DNA of 64,000 nucleotides from NCBI GenBank assembly GCA_036850595.1, contig CM072159.1, forward strand, positions 31,605,612-31,669,611. Reading direction: 5' to 3'. Made by a program: the position numbers and the translations under genes. The notes below the pieces were generated by a model. The model did no database searches and was not told where the DNA came from. It saw only the letters and a program-made list of their open reading frames with translations. This document shows positions 40,046-53,922 of this stretch, piece after piece (position 1 is the first letter of the stretch; every line of letters begins with the position of its first letter). This stretch comes from Rhyacichthys aspro (lineage: Eukaryota; Chordata; Actinopteri; Gobiiformes; Rhyacichthyidae).

Positions 40046-40969
40046 TGTCAACTTTAAAATAAACAAACGGAATCTTCAATTTAACAGAAGGTAATTAACT
40101 TTATTTTGAATCATTTAACTTTTGTATAGCATGTAAATTGTAATACGTTTTACATAAAAAAGTTTAATTTTATGATGATATGATTTATGATTCAAAACTG
40201 AGACACAGCCCAGTCTATGAATACAAAGATGATTTGAAAAATAACTTAAAAATAACTTAAATGAGAAACCTTTATAAAATACAGTAACTTAAAGTGCATT
40301 AATACATTCTCTTTGTGCTTCAGAACTTTATTTGTAAAGTCGTTTTGTGTGAACTTCATTTAGAACCTTACAGAATATTTAAATCTGTAAATCACATGAC
40401 TTTACTCTTTTCCAGGAACCATCTGTTAATCTCTTAAAGCACCATTGTCCATTTAGCAGCGTGTCTTTTTTTGTTTTCCATCGTTAGCTCGAGTGTTAGC
40501 CGCGTTAGCATCAGGAAACACAAATGAGCTGCAGTCTGTGGAGTCAAATTAACTATTGTGTTATTTATTAACTTTTTTTTAAAGCACTGAACCGAAAAAA
40601 TGCATAAAAAGTTAATGAACTGTACCGATGGTGGTACTCTGGCTTTCTGTGGTGGTACTTGGATGGATGATAAAATGAACAAATGTTTACAACAAAATGT
40701 AGTACACTAGGAATATTGGTTTTTGCAACATTGATTTTATAATATACTTTTACTTTTACTGTTTGGACCCTTAAAAAGTTAAAAAATGAGATTTCAAAAG
40801 GCATGTACAGTAAAAATATATTAACTTAGAGCAATTCAGTTGCTGTTCATAAAAGATTTCTGTTTTTATTGAGATACAGGTGGTACTTGGAAAGACAAAT
40901 ACTTTCTGGGGTTTGTACTTGGTGTAAAGAGTTTCAGAACCACTGGATTAATGTTAAAGTTTAGCAAAA

Positions 40970-41250
40970 AAGATCCGCGGCAGCCTACACAGAGACGCCC
41001 AGACTTCCCTCTCCCCAGACACTTCCTCCAGCTGCTCAGAGGGAATACTGAGATGTTCCAGACCAGAGGCATAGTTCCTCCAGAGTGTCTAGGTCTTTCC
41101 GTCATGCACAGAACACCTCCCCAGGAAGACGTCCAGGAGGCATCAGAAACAGGCGCCAGAGCCACCTCAGCGGACTCCTCTCGATGTAGAGGAGCAGCGG
41201 CGTCACTCCGAGCTCCTGTGAAATCCAGAATATTCCCTAACTTTTGTCCT
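40970..41250 (+). mobile_element. Interspersed LINE-like repeat fragment
   Basis: Phrases such as ACTTCCTCCAGCTGCTC, GACGTCCAGGAGGCATCAGA, AGCCACCTCAGCGGACTCCT and CTCGATGTAGAGGAGCAGCG are familiar from a widespread fish retroelement. I do not name the family. The 167-residue minus-strand frame covering it is broken repeat, not a gene. Confidence 0.55.
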
Positions 41251-43816
41251 GAGTTACGCAGGAACCCTGTAGTCCTGTCTTGATCTTCTGATTGAATGGA
41301 GTCAGATCGGAGCGGAACACAGGGCATGAAACGAGGATTTTGTAAATGTAGACCAGTGTTTGTGTACATTAGTTACATCAGACTCCCAAAATGATTAAGT
41401 TTTGGCCCAAACACCTCAAATGTATTATTAAATCCATTCAATTCCCTCACATCCACATTACACTCAATGCTTAAACTTTGCAAGCTTAACATAACTGTAT
41501 AAATTAATTGTAACAGAATAAATCAGCCTTTCTTATTCATAAAATGCCACTAACAATACTTTGTTTAAAACAGATGCATTGCATAAGGAGAAGAGCCAGT
41601 AAATAAATATGAATCTATCATTTTGAAACTAAAATAAGGCCACATCCTGATGATACAAATGTGCAGATGCAGCAGGTGTGTTTGAGTAAACCAGCTTTAA
41701 CAGTAAAAAATGGACAGTGAGGCCTGTTGTGTTTATTTGCTGTCCTGGAAACCGGGACTGGATTATTTTGATACAAAGCAGCTCGGAGCTTTGTAATGGC
41801 TGGCAGATGCATCAGCCGAGGTGTTTGTTTGCACAGGCAGATTTCTCAGACCGAGCGAGTCCTACAGCAGCTGCTTTGGATCAAAACAGTGAGTCGGAGT
41901 TGACGGGAAAGGGCCGAGGTCCACCTGGCAAAACAAGATGGGACCTCGGCGTGACAGCTAGTTTAACATCTCCGCTAACAAACGAGCAGTTTACTGAGAT
42001 GACACAGCTGAAAGATCTGTGTTGTTGTTTTAGCTGTAAATTCAAGCACAGTTTGGTCAATGGAAGAGGAACAGAGTTTAAATAAAGATAGGAGAAAAAG
42101 CACATCAGGGTCAGACTAAAATATGGGCTCTAACAGAGGCAATGAAAGCCAGACACTATATTTAGTCCCCGAGAGCGTCCAGAGTCTTTTTCACCTTGTC
42201 TCTTTACATTGTGTCTGTCTTTTCTGATACACACACTGGCTGATTGTGATGACAGCAGCTTTGAATTACAAATCTATTCTGCACAGAGCTATTGTGCTCG
42301 GTAGCGGCACCTGTGTAGGCATTTGGTTTACATTAAGCTGTTCTTTCTGCGCTCGCAAACCCATCGCTGCTTTTGCCGTCACGCAACGTTGGCCGCAGCC
42401 AGACGCCATCAATTCAGTGTCATTGTGTCTAAAGGAAATAGTAAATCATATCCAGGTAAACAAGGCAATGGTGCCCCAGAGAACTGTAGGCTTCAGTCAG
42501 CAGTTTGCTCGCAGTGGCATGATGGGAAAGAAAAACACAGTCAGCGCGCACATTTAATAGCGAGTCGTATGTTAATTTTAATGAGGGGTTTACCCGGCGC
42601 ACAGGTGTGCTCGGGCACAGGATGAGGTTAATGCGCTCACACAAACTTTTACAGCGAGCACGAGACGGAGTTTGAGAAGTGAAGGAGAAGGAACGAGGAG
42701 AGTTTAAAGGAGATCTCGAGGAAACCTGCTGATCTCATTCGAACAGGCTTCAGGGAACTCACAGGACGTCCTCATTCTCACTTTTTGGCATCACTCTTTT
42801 GTAAAACTATGATGTGTTTATTTCTCACTGTTTTACTGTTCAATCCTTTAGAGTCAAGCTAAATATTTAAACCACTGATACATGTTTTTTTCAGTCTGAA
42901 CATCATTTAAACTAAACTTGAATGAGCCAAGTGTAATTTTCACTTGATGTATTGAAATTTAATACACATTGACTCAGTGTTTTGCTGCATTCTTCATTAG
43001 AAACAGAAAATAGAAGTGTAGAAGAGGGAATGGCATGGAGGATGTGGTACTTTGTGCACAGTACCAAACAAAAAAACAGAATTATCCTCAAATCAGGTCT
43101 TTTTAGTGACAACCCATGGAACTAAACAGATAAATACGTTGCATCCTGTGGTTTGTCTTTTCTAAATTGTGTCCTTGGGTTGATTGAACGAAATAAATCA
43201 ACAGCGTGAAACTGTCCAAATGACACCAGTGTGAATGTATTTATATCAACCTAAAAGATGTCTTGAATCAGTGTGACTTACTGCAGCGTCCCTCTGCTTC
43301 TCACACAGCGTCAAACAGTATCAATCTTTCAAAGCCACGAGGATAGCATGGCTGCAGGGCCAAGCGTGCCACGCACTATCTCCCCCTTTATCACCTGCCC
43401 GTTAGCGCTGCCGCCACTTCATAAATAAAGCCATTACAGCGGGTTGAGGAGGGGGAGCGGCTCAAATAAACAAGCTGACACACAGTGTGGGCAGGTGCTC
43501 GGTCTGCCGTCGCTGGGGAGCTTTAACCCGGGCCGGCTTAGTTCAGAGGGGCTTTATGGGACGTCGGGGAACAGCTTCCACAGTAAATAGAATATCCAGC
43601 CGTGTCTGTAACTATCTAGGATTACACCACCAAAATCTCAGAGCTTTTTCACTTTGACAGAGGTGTGTGAACCCGCACGAATGCTGGGAACTGGAAAACA
43701 CAAACACGTGCAACAGAGCGGTGTGTGAGAGCTGGTCCCAGAGCAGCTCGAGGTTTTATGCTGACACTTTAAGAGCGTGTTCATTGCAGAGTGAAGGTCT
43801 GTCTGTTACCTGCCTC

Positions 43817-43840
43817 CTGACTGACTGACTGACTGACTGA
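43817..43840. repeat. CTGA microsatellite
   Basis: About six CTGA units. Confidence 0.9.
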
Positions 43841-45647
43841 AGTGGAGTGTCGGGAGAATCTGTCGAAGATCTCCACGTGATCCACTCCAGCTCCCGAAGG
43901 GCCCTCCCCAGACACAGAACGCTGAGAGGAGCCACACTTCCCTGTCCCTTCAGTGAACGAGTCCAAATATTCGTTTTTGTTGTTCTGTGTAACGCCAAAA
44001 TCAAGGAAGAGATAAAGATACAATAATACATACATTTAATTAATATTGCACTTTAAATGAAACAAATCTTAACATGTTACAAGAGAAAAAACATTATAAA
44101 ACAGTCACGATAAAACAAATATCAAATTACTACATCTAAAAGTAATCTAAAAATTTTTTAAAAAATCTGGCTAAAATACAAAGATTTACAAGAGACACTT
44201 ATGTTTCCTATTTTCATGTCAAGAATTTAAAGGTAAAGAAGATAATGCACAATAACACAGGGACACAGTGTGGGTAAAGTATAGTTATGATGTTTGTTGT
44301 TGCTAGTGATGCTAATGGCCACTGATGTCGCGTTATTGAAGCAGTAAACGGTTATAGCTAAACTCAACTACATTTCTTCTACGTTTTCAGTCTAATCAGT
44401 CGTACACTTAAAGAATTGTGTTTTTAAAGAGCCACACAAGTGTTTTTTTCTCGTAGCAACACTTACTTCTAGTTCTTGCTGCGTTCATAAATCGTGGGAG
44501 AGAAAAGTGAAAATGAGAAAAGGACAAAGCTCGTAGATAGAAGAGTTTTGACAAAAAAATGGACGAAGATCATGTGCGCAGAAGAAAAGCCTTCTAAACG
44601 ACTTTAGCTTGACACAGTGTAAGATCTAAATATTTATCCGTCTGTCTCTTTGTTAGCTCAGGCAGCTCTGGAAATACTTCATTCACAGATATTGAGTTTA
44701 AGGTTTCTCTGTGACGTGGGTTTTACAAAGCGCAGGCATGATTGAATTCCAGTCTGCACCTAAAGTGTTTTTTGATCTAGTTGGCTTGATCCTTTCTGCT
44801 CACACATGCTCCACACACTCCAGCCTTTGTGTGTGTTAGTGTGTGTTTGTGTGAACGCCAATCACATTATACGGCATCAGCTCGGCTCAAAGTGGATCAT
44901 TATTTACTAAACAGGTTGCCTAACAAGAAAAGACTGATTCCCCTCTAGGCTTGTATAAAAACCCTGGAAGCATGGCGCCGGAGCAATATCCATCATAATT
45001 GATGTGTTGCAAAGCAGATTACACACATTAGCGCACACTGTTCTAGCTATGACAGCTCCAACTGAACATGACAAATACCGTAATGTGGAAAAAAGGTATT
45101 TTACTCTCTCTGGGTATTAAAAGGCATGGAAGCTAACAAAGAGGAATTTGCATGTTGAGAGTAATACGCGTAGTGTTTGTGCGTCCCCGCTTTTCCTCCT
45201 CCGCTCTCTCATCTCTTTAATTACAGTCTATTTGTTCCACATGAAACGCAGGGTCCCGTAAACTGTTTGCAGCTTTAGCCTCGCTCTGTGACAATTGAAA
45301 GCAGCTAATCCCAACGCGGCATTAGCGACCGGGATGATGCGTTCGAGGCCCGGCTGCGGCGTTATTTACAGAACGCGACGCAAAACAACAGATAGAACAG
45401 ACAGAAACAGCGGCAGCTCGTTCTTTGTGGAGCAGCTTTAGAGGCGTCTGGGGTCGTCTCATCAGAGCCCAGGATGTTCACAGAATAAAGAAGCTTTGGG
45501 AGAGAGAGACGCCACCAACGCCTCTCACTCTTCTCACTCTTCTCACTCCTCACTCACTTCTACTCACTCCCTCAGTCACTCTGCTCACACTCTTCTCATC
45601 AACTCAACAGCACATGATCCACTGGAGCTCACGTCTACAGCAGGACT

Positions 45648-45690
45648 TTATTATTATTATTATTATTACTACTACTTTTACTACTGCCAC

Positions 45691-45729
<39 letters not shown>

Positions 45730-45763
45730 GTTGTTTACTATTATTATTGTTGTTGTTGTAATT

Positions 45764-45804
<41 letters not shown>

Positions 45805-45880
45805 GACTAGTGTTATTATTATTATTGTTATTATTGTTGTTGTTTTTATTATTTTTATTATTATTATTAGTGACATGTTT
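45648..45880. repeat. Large TTA/ATT compound microsatellite
   Basis: About 230 bp of ATT repeats with ACT, GTT and GTA variants, followed by a GTTT run to about 45900. It produces open frames of polyisoleucine and polytyrosine that are not genes. Confidence 0.95.
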
Positions 45881-47639
45881 GTTTGTTTGTTTGTTTGTTT
45901 ATTATTTATTATTTAGTGGCTTTTTTTCTACTTATTTTCATGCTTTGTAAATAATGATTCCTTTTTATTTGATTAAATATTTTACATAAACATGTTATTA
46001 TTATTATTAGTAGTATTTATTTGTTTATTTGTTCACCAGTTTCTGAAAAAAAAAACAAAAAAAAAACAATTTAAATCAGAGAGACAGAGACAGTGGTCTA
46101 TAATTATGTTTAATTTTTTTACTTTTTTTTAATTTAATCAATTTACTTATTTACACATTTCTTGCCAAATATCAATCAAGTACAAATCATATATTTATGC
46201 AATCCCAATGTGCCAAAATAGTTTCTGCTTCAATCATAAATTATATATTTTTTTCTACATACATTTATATTACATTTGTGTCATTGGAGCCTTCATTATT
46301 GAATCCTCAGCGTCTTCTTCTTCTTCTTGAATGATATAAAACATTTCAGCACATGTGTCTGAAATCATTTTCTGGGGCGTTAATTGACAGTTATATTTTA
46401 ATTGTAAAAGGCGGCCTGCTCCTTACACCGAGCCGTGTGTTTATGTGCGACCGAGCGGTTCAGAACCATGTTGTTAGCCACACACCCACTCCCGACGACC
46501 CGCTAATTAACACCCCATGTTAATCACTCCCGACCCAGCCAATAACCGGTGACCTGCCATCGAACACATCACTACATCACACCACATCACAGCGGTGCAG
46601 CCAATCCTCGAGGCTCGTGGAGAGACAGCTTGCTGAGTATTTTGACAGATTTTTATTGCCCGTATTTGAACTGTTTACCCGAACGTGAAGTTGGTATTTA
46701 ACACAGATGTCATTCATAAAGTAAAATTAAGGTGAATATAAACACTGTGACAAAGAACTTTCACTGTGAGTTATCTGTGGCTCCCAACTCGTCCCTGTCA
46801 TTTCCAACAGCACATTTATTTTTGTCCTGATAGCAGCAGCACATGCACTATTAGATCTAATCCATTAGCCCAATCCTACTTTACATACACTGCTTTAAGA
46901 ACATGTTGGCTAAATATCTTCTCCGTGAATCTGCCGTCCGGGCTGAAATAATGATTTTGATATAAGTTAAGCTGATTTGCCTAAGCTACCGAGTAATTAA
47001 CTGAACTTAATCATTTCATTTCAATTCATTTCCATTACCTGAATTATTTTTCCAGTCCCCCATCTTTTGTAATGTCTGTGTCTGCTCCAAGCTCACTGTT
47101 GTCTCCTGGTGCAAAAGGAACAGCAGCTGGACCAACTCTGCTGCAACACTGACCTCTAGTGTCTGTTTAACCAGGGTTTGACTGAAAAGTGTGAAGTTTA
47201 AATGTGACATTTTAGGCTCATTGCAAGTCCTATCTAAGGTAATGAATCCGCTTTGGACCAACTGCCTGGTTTGAAGCTTTAGCCTCCAAACGCCTGGAGC
47301 AGGGATTGCCCAGGATAGGGCAGAGGTAGATTAGGAGTCAGTGTAATGAGAAGCAAAGCATCTCTTTAGCTCACCCTTTGTCTTTTGCTCCATCCTCAAG
47401 CCTTGGAGGAGAAGGAGAGAGATACTTCTCTGGCCGGTGGCTGCCACACGGGCATTGGCTTGATTTTTCATCATCCTCCTCCCTGCCAGCTCCACTCTTT
47501 TTTCCAATCTCTATGTATTTTCTCCTTCTTTTCTTCTCCCTCAACTGTGGATGCTGACACTTGCTCACTACTTACGCCAAACGGCCTCACGTCCTCGACA
47601 GGGGACCGTCAGATCTTTTAGAATATGGAAAAATACAGA

Positions 47640-47960
47640 CACTTTCCAGCCACACCGGTGAGCGGCACATGGGTAATAGGCATAATAGGGTCAGGCCTGC
47701 ATTTAATAAACAATTACCTATCTATAATAGATGAGAGCGGCTCCTAAGGCCCACCGCCTGCATGGCCCGGGCCGACACAGGGAACACGATAGAGAGAACA
47801 GCACTGAGAGGGGGAAGAGAATAAATAATGCAGGGAGATGCCCATCAGAGCGCCTAAACACAGGGGCCCGCACAGCACCAATTATCCTCATCTACTAATG
47901 ACCAGCGTCTTTATTCTCCCCTAACGTCAACCCTACATTTCATTTTACTGTCCCCACAAT
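47640..47960. promoter_or_regulatory. Candidate regulatory block
   Basis: Non-repetitive mixed AT/GC block with AACAATTACC, ACCAATTATCC and a GCATGGCCCGGGCC stretch. It lies about 6 kb beyond the 3' end of tfec. Confidence 0.2.
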
Positions 47961-48654
47961 GCACCTCCAATACTAATGACCACGTGATTTAAATACACCT
48001 TATTATGTCCATAATCCATCATCTTGGGACAAAAAAACTACTGCACCTGATTAACACATACACTGAGTTAAATCACATGTAACCTACCTAAAATATGACC
48101 TCAAATATACCTAAAGTATTACGTAAAAGTTACATGTTGCACAAATGTAATATACTTCCTCCATGATGACCTCACCACACATTTATACATTTATATTTGT
48201 TTAAACAGAGGTTAGAGTGCAGCATGCTCTGAATCCAGTGAAATAATATTAAAAAAATGGATAAAAAGTTGCAACAAGTTTCTGAGAAAAAGGCATCATC
48301 AGTGAAACTGTAATGACAAACCTAGCTTCTACTTTTTGATTGAACTCCTTCTAAAATCAAAAACACAATGATAATCATCGTTAACAATATTAAAGTCTTA
48401 AAACATACAGGTTTTAAAGGTGCTCATTTATTTAGTTGCCTCTTTTTTAAATCCACTGGTGGTAGAGGGGCTTCTCAGCGGTGGGCCGTTGGAGACACAC
48501 TGGTCATCACTCCTCTTTTGAATTACAAATCAATCACTGACTTCTCTTCTGCAGCTTCCATTCAGCCCAAGGTCAGTGAGATTACACAAGGTTAAAGTGT
48601 GTGTGTGTCGTGTATGTGTGTGTGTGGCTCAGGTGAGTGTGTACTGGGGTCTGT

Positions 48655-48696
48655 GAGGGTGAGGAGGGTGAGGAGGGTGAGGAGGGTGAGGAGGGG
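48655..48696. repeat. GAGGGTGAG minisatellite
   Basis: Four to five near-perfect 9-bp units, next to a TG-rich stretch. Confidence 0.9.
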
Positions 48697-51600
48697 GCCG
48701 TCGGATTAGCATACAACTCTGATGGAGCCAGAGAATTAAAGGGAAGTCTGTGTTTGTGTAGAAGACTCACAGAAACAGATCAGCACAGAGAGGTTTTTAG
48801 TCTAAAATCTGATCAATGAATAAACTCTATATAAATTCTACAGTTCTGAGTCGGGACGGATTATAAATCACCTGCTTTTAATAAATAATACATCTCTTCA
48901 TCAGCGCTCAGCAAATGATTTAAGAAGGACATCCATTTTTTCCCATTAGTTCATCCAAAATATAATAATAACAGAACAGAACATATTTGATGCTCCTACA
49001 AACCTTTATTTTTCAGTTTTCTCGACAAAGTTACTAACCTCACGCCTTACGCACCACATTGGGATTGATGAAAGTGCCCCAGGACACATGCTGTTGTTTC
49101 CAGTGACAGTGAACACAAGTCTGAGCACTTTTACAACTTAAATCACATGTGTTTTACTTTTATGTAGCTTTACCAGACACTAATCAAATTATTTGAGCTT
49201 TCTGAGAGGAGACTTCATTATCAATTGAACAAAGTGCAGTGGCATTTATGTCTATTATAAAACCTAGAATATAAAACTATGTACTGCGGATATCTTCTAA
49301 TCATATCTAATGTACTTTATGCATGCAAGGATATTGTAAGCTATTAACATATGCACAAAAAAGCCAGCCCCATAATTGTTCCTTTTTACTATTTAATCCC
49401 AGCACTGGAAGATACAGCAGAGATGGCATTAACATTTACATTTGTGAATCCTCCACCTTTTTGATACAGCTCCAGCTTTCAGCCTCAGCATCTGCCTTTA
49501 CATAATATCAAGCCATATTAAAGCTACATATGGAGCTCCACTGTCTGCGCTAATGATGTGCTTTCATTCCCCCACTATCCCCCTGTCCTTCCCTTCACCT
49601 CCAGCCCACAGCCCGAGCTGATTTAAAACACATACAACTGTACGGCCGTTTTACTGCGGAATAACACAAAGAGCCGGGTTGAGACACCTTTGGTCGCCCC
49701 GGCCCCATCTGTTGCACATCTGGAAGTGGTGTGCCGCACCAATAATTGGAAGTCAATTTGTTTGAAGTTATGTATTTGGCATCTGGCAGGATTCATAAAA
49801 ACTCTGGAAATCACATTAATTTTATAGCATTTTGAGAAGGCTCAACCACTTTTATTTTTTCATCTCTCTTGTGTTCCGTTGTTAATGCACGTGGGGCCTC
49901 GCGAGTCCAGTGACGTGGGAGTTTGTCGAGCGCCGGTCGGGGTGTGGTCCTTAATAAAAGCAGCATGCGGCCAGTGCCCTACACAATCATGGAACAGATT
50001 ACTGTACACACAGACCAGACAATAATGATTGCAAGACTTTTTCAACTCTGAAATTTCAGCTAAGTTTCCTAATTTAACCTTCCCATTGACCTTAACCTCA
50101 GATCGTTTCTTATTTTTCCTGAAGGGGAAGCTCATCCAGGGCCTAGTTTGCCACATTCCCAGTCGAAGGCTGACTGATTGAGAAGCAGTGTGGTGTTGTT
50201 TGTCACACAGCTCTGAGTTATGGCTGAAAATAGATATGACACTTGATGTTTGGTGCCTCACTGCCGGCTGTCATATTGTTATTCCCACTCAAATTTCACC
50301 TAATTTGTGCACAAGTCTTGTCACAGTCCAGATTGTGATGAGGGCTTTTAGGTGGTTATTTTTTTCCCTTCTCTTCGTCGTATGGGGCTGATGTGTGGCA
50401 ACGAGGTGCAATCACACACACACTGGTGCGTACGGCGTGTGTTTGTGGCGGCGCGTGCACGTTTGATTAGGCTTGTTTGTGTGCTCCGCGGAGACTGTGT
50501 GTGTGCGGCCCCCGTGTTTGCTGCGCTCCAAAGTGAGTCACCTCAGCGAGAGGTGATTAAGAGTTGCCAATGGCAGGCTCGACAGGTGAACGCATTGTAG
50601 CACGCTGGCAGCTGTGGCATCGGCGCCGCTGACAGCTTCTCGGGCTCAGTGCCGGTGTCAGTGTTGGTGGGTGGCAGGAGGTCTGACAACGTTGTTTTGG
50701 TGACAGAACGACTCCGCTGTGAGGTTCACGACATCACTTGCCTTCTTCAGATTTGTCAGTTTATACTGGGAAGTAAAGGGACTACCATAGACTTTAGCTT
50801 ATACTGGCATGTGCTATTTATTCCATATGTGAAGGTACTTTTCAGCAACTTTTTTTGTTTTTTATTCTTCATGGTAAACGGCTTCAAACAGGCTTGGAGG
50901 AACCGTTTTACTTTATTGCCTTTCTTAAATAATCCTGGGCAACTGTTCTTTGTTGCACCACACTCTTGCACAGACTCACTTTTTATCATGTCTCCAAAAC
51001 ACAGCCCACTGCTGCCACCTGCTGTTGGAATTATATCAGAGCAGCAGCCATCCCTTCATTTCTTCTGTCATCAATGAGGTAATTCTTTGGGGAAAACCAT
51101 TTTAAAGCCCCCTAAAATGAATAAAATCATGGTTTTACAAGATGTGCAAGTTTTGTAAGGTATTACAACAAGCTACAAATCTGTTTCTTGTGTAAAGCTT
51201 TGAGAAAGACGCGCAGGAGGAAAGATTTTGTGACTAAACGTCCCAAATTTGTTTTATGTTGTAGTCACACCGCTAATGTCTCTAGCATAACAATGAAATC
51301 CAATACAGATGCTGCTTTCTCCATCGCTGTACACACTTCATATCACTTCCTGTGAGTTTCCAAAGTGGTCCTTGATGAAGTGTGATATTCCAAATAAAAA
51401 GTCGCTTGTTCTGATGTCACCGTTGCCTCATCCGACCACATTTCCTTTTGAAGCCTGTGCGTAACGGCCCTTGAACTTTGCCCATGATCGCCTTTGATAT
51501 GGAGAGAATGAATCGCTCAGAAAGTTTACGTGAGAATGTTTTGTTTCTCCATCAAACCTCAAAAGAATTAACTCACATCTTCAGGAGGCGTGATTATAAT

Positions 51601-52591
51601 TGGATCCATGTATTTTTCTCAAGTTATAAGACACAAAAAAAAATCAAAACATTAATGTAGCCTTTTGCAATTTAATTTAAATCATGCCGAACTCTTTCTT
51701 TCTTCATGTTTTTCAGCGTAATGGAAATCTATATTTACCTTCCATAACAGCTTTGGCCAATTACTTACAAACATCACTCAGCACTTTGTAGTTGGAGTGG
51801 CTATATTCCACAAGCATTGATTTGTCAGTCTTATTTGCAGCTAAAGAGGAGGAATGTTTCGATTGCATTACAGCGAAACACACACTAATAAGTCGTGCTC
51901 AAACATTAACTCAGGAGAGCTTTGATGAGGAATCCATTTGGGAGGTGTTGATGTGTTTCTTTCCACAGCTCTGTTTGTTGTATTATTAATGCATGACTTT
52001 GTGATTAGATCAGTGCATGTTGATGATCATCTGTTAAATCATTCAGTATCATATACAAATAGAGGAATATTATCCAAACTTTTTATTCCAAAGTTATAAA
52101 AGCGTGCCTCAAAGGAAACTTCTGATTCGACAAACAGCTCTAACTATTATTAATCACTTCACAGTTTGGGAAGAGTGAGGTAAGTTGAGATAATAAAAGT
52201 ATCTTAACATATTTTAGGATGTTTCCTGACAGATTAAATAATCAGAACTCATCTTTGTTAAGTTAAGTTTTGAAAAATATGGGCTCTCGAAATGTGGTCA
52301 TGGAGTAGCATTTAAAAACCCTAAATATCACACACTTTTTGCCAACATTTCAATACATTGCAATAGTTTTCAATATTTATTTGCCAAAGAAAATAAGTTT
52401 CCTTGATGTAGAGCCCTGATTTTGCTGTGAATTTGAAATGATTTTGGAAGAAAATATGGAAAGAAACTATTTTAAACCAAGGAAGTCATCATCTCTGGCC
52501 ACTGGAACATTTTGGTAGATTTCTCTCTGTCCATCTCAGAACATTAAAACTGGAAAGTGATAAACTAAGAAGTCACATATTATAGTGAAAA

Positions 52592-52627
52592 ATAATTAAA
52601 AAAAAATAAAAATTAAAAATAAAATAA

Positions 52628-52670
<43 letters not shown>

Positions 52671-52719
52671 AATAAAATAAAATAAAATAAAATAAAATAA
52701 AATAAAATAAAATAAAATA
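52592..52719. repeat. AAAT then AAAAT low-complexity tract
   Basis: A run of AAAT units followed by a run of AAAAT units. Confidence 0.95.
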
Positions 52720-53474
52720 GCTTCCTTATGTCAGTCCTCAGGTTGAACTATTGGCTCACTTTTCCCCACAGCCGCCATTTTGGATTAAATAAACTTTTAA
52801 CTTATTCATTCGAGATGACTTTCAGCTAAACTATTTCCATGCTTTTATATCCTGAAACATGAAAGATAAATAATTTTATCCCTGGATAAATTTACTTTGA
52901 TGTAAACACCTTTTTCCCAAATATTCCACGACTTTACTTTAAGCTTTTCAAATAAATGACTTTCCACTCTTCTGTGTTTACTCATAACTCTGTGGGCTTT
53001 TGAACGGTTTAACACCTGCCGTGGATTAAATTTAAAGTGAGATGACAAATAAATATGTCCCAGTGGTACTTTATCACACTTTAAAGAGTCTAAAAGAAGG
53101 TTGACTTTATATGTGTTTCATTTGGTTTCCAGAGCCACTGGACTTTTCCCAAACATTGTCGATCATTTTGTGTTCAACAGATGGTTTGTAAAGTAGGATT
53201 TTTATTACATTTTCAGGTTTTCACTGCAGCATGTGGAATTTACTGTTTTAACAAAATTTTTTCTACTACTGCATTGCCTTCTGGACTGGACTCTACTAAA
53301 ATAAAACGGAACAAAACAAAAGTGAACTCAAATGAAAGCATCTAATTAAGATCTAAAGAAGTAATGTTGTTGTGATTGGGAGCCCCCTAGTGGCAGCATT
53401 GGAGCAAATAAATGAAACAGTGACAGTTGAGAAGATCTGGAGAAATGACAAGAAGAAGTTTATGAAAAAAGGGG

Positions 53475-53480
53475 TTTATT
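53475..53480 (-). terminator. Candidate tfec polyadenylation signal AATAAA
   Basis: This is the first canonical AATAAA I found on the minus strand after the tfec stop, and it implies a 3' UTR of about 450 nt. Cleavage would fall roughly 10 to 30 bases lower in coordinate. Longer 3' UTRs are possible. Confidence 0.4.
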
Positions 53481-53922
53481 ACATTTTCCCACCCCCACAA
53501 ACAATAAAAAAGATTGTGTTAGATAATATATATATTTTAAGAATAAGTGGATTAAAATATATATAAATATAAAAACATAAACGTTGACTTTAGACATGTT
53601 AGACATTAAGGTAAGATACTGTTTCATAGTTTTTTATAATAAAACGATCAGGTTTGAATAAGGCACAGTTCTTTCAGTTTTGTAAAAGTGAAAAGGCACA
53701 GAGGTGACAGGCTCCAGTGAGTATTTACATATGTTACAGTGTATGACTACCCAGTGTTTAAAAATATATAATGGTTATTTACATCATTTTCCTTAAGGCC
53801 CATGATTGTCTCCCTTTTTCCCATGAGTCTGTTTCGTGTCTGTCCAGGGAGGCTAACACAAGCCCAGTCTTTGGGTTTGATCGAGCAGGACCAACGTCTG
53901 TGGAACCGTGCGTTAGCGGACA

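Larger units (their letters stand above)
35586..40969. other. Intergenic, no gene seen
   Basis: Contains the TTAAAG-ended short element, a GTTT microsatellite and an ATTAATCG-rich repeat fragment. No coding region recognised. Confidence 0.7.
41251..53474. other. Intergenic, 3' side of tfec, no gene seen
   Basis: Twelve kilobases with CTGA, TTA, GAGGGTGAG and AAAAT simple repeats and a candidate regulatory block at 47640-47960. A TTCATAAATAAAGCCATTAC motif near 43420 has caudal/HOX-like cores. No exon or RNA gene recognised. Confidence 0.7.

Noticed and set aside
40866..41369. 167-residue minus-strand frame
   Set aside because: Covers a decayed LINE-like repeat fragment and matches no domain in that frame.
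45425..45916. 163-residue plus-strand frame and overlapping polyI/polyY frames
   Set aside because: Produced by the TTA/ATT microsatellite; no protein features.
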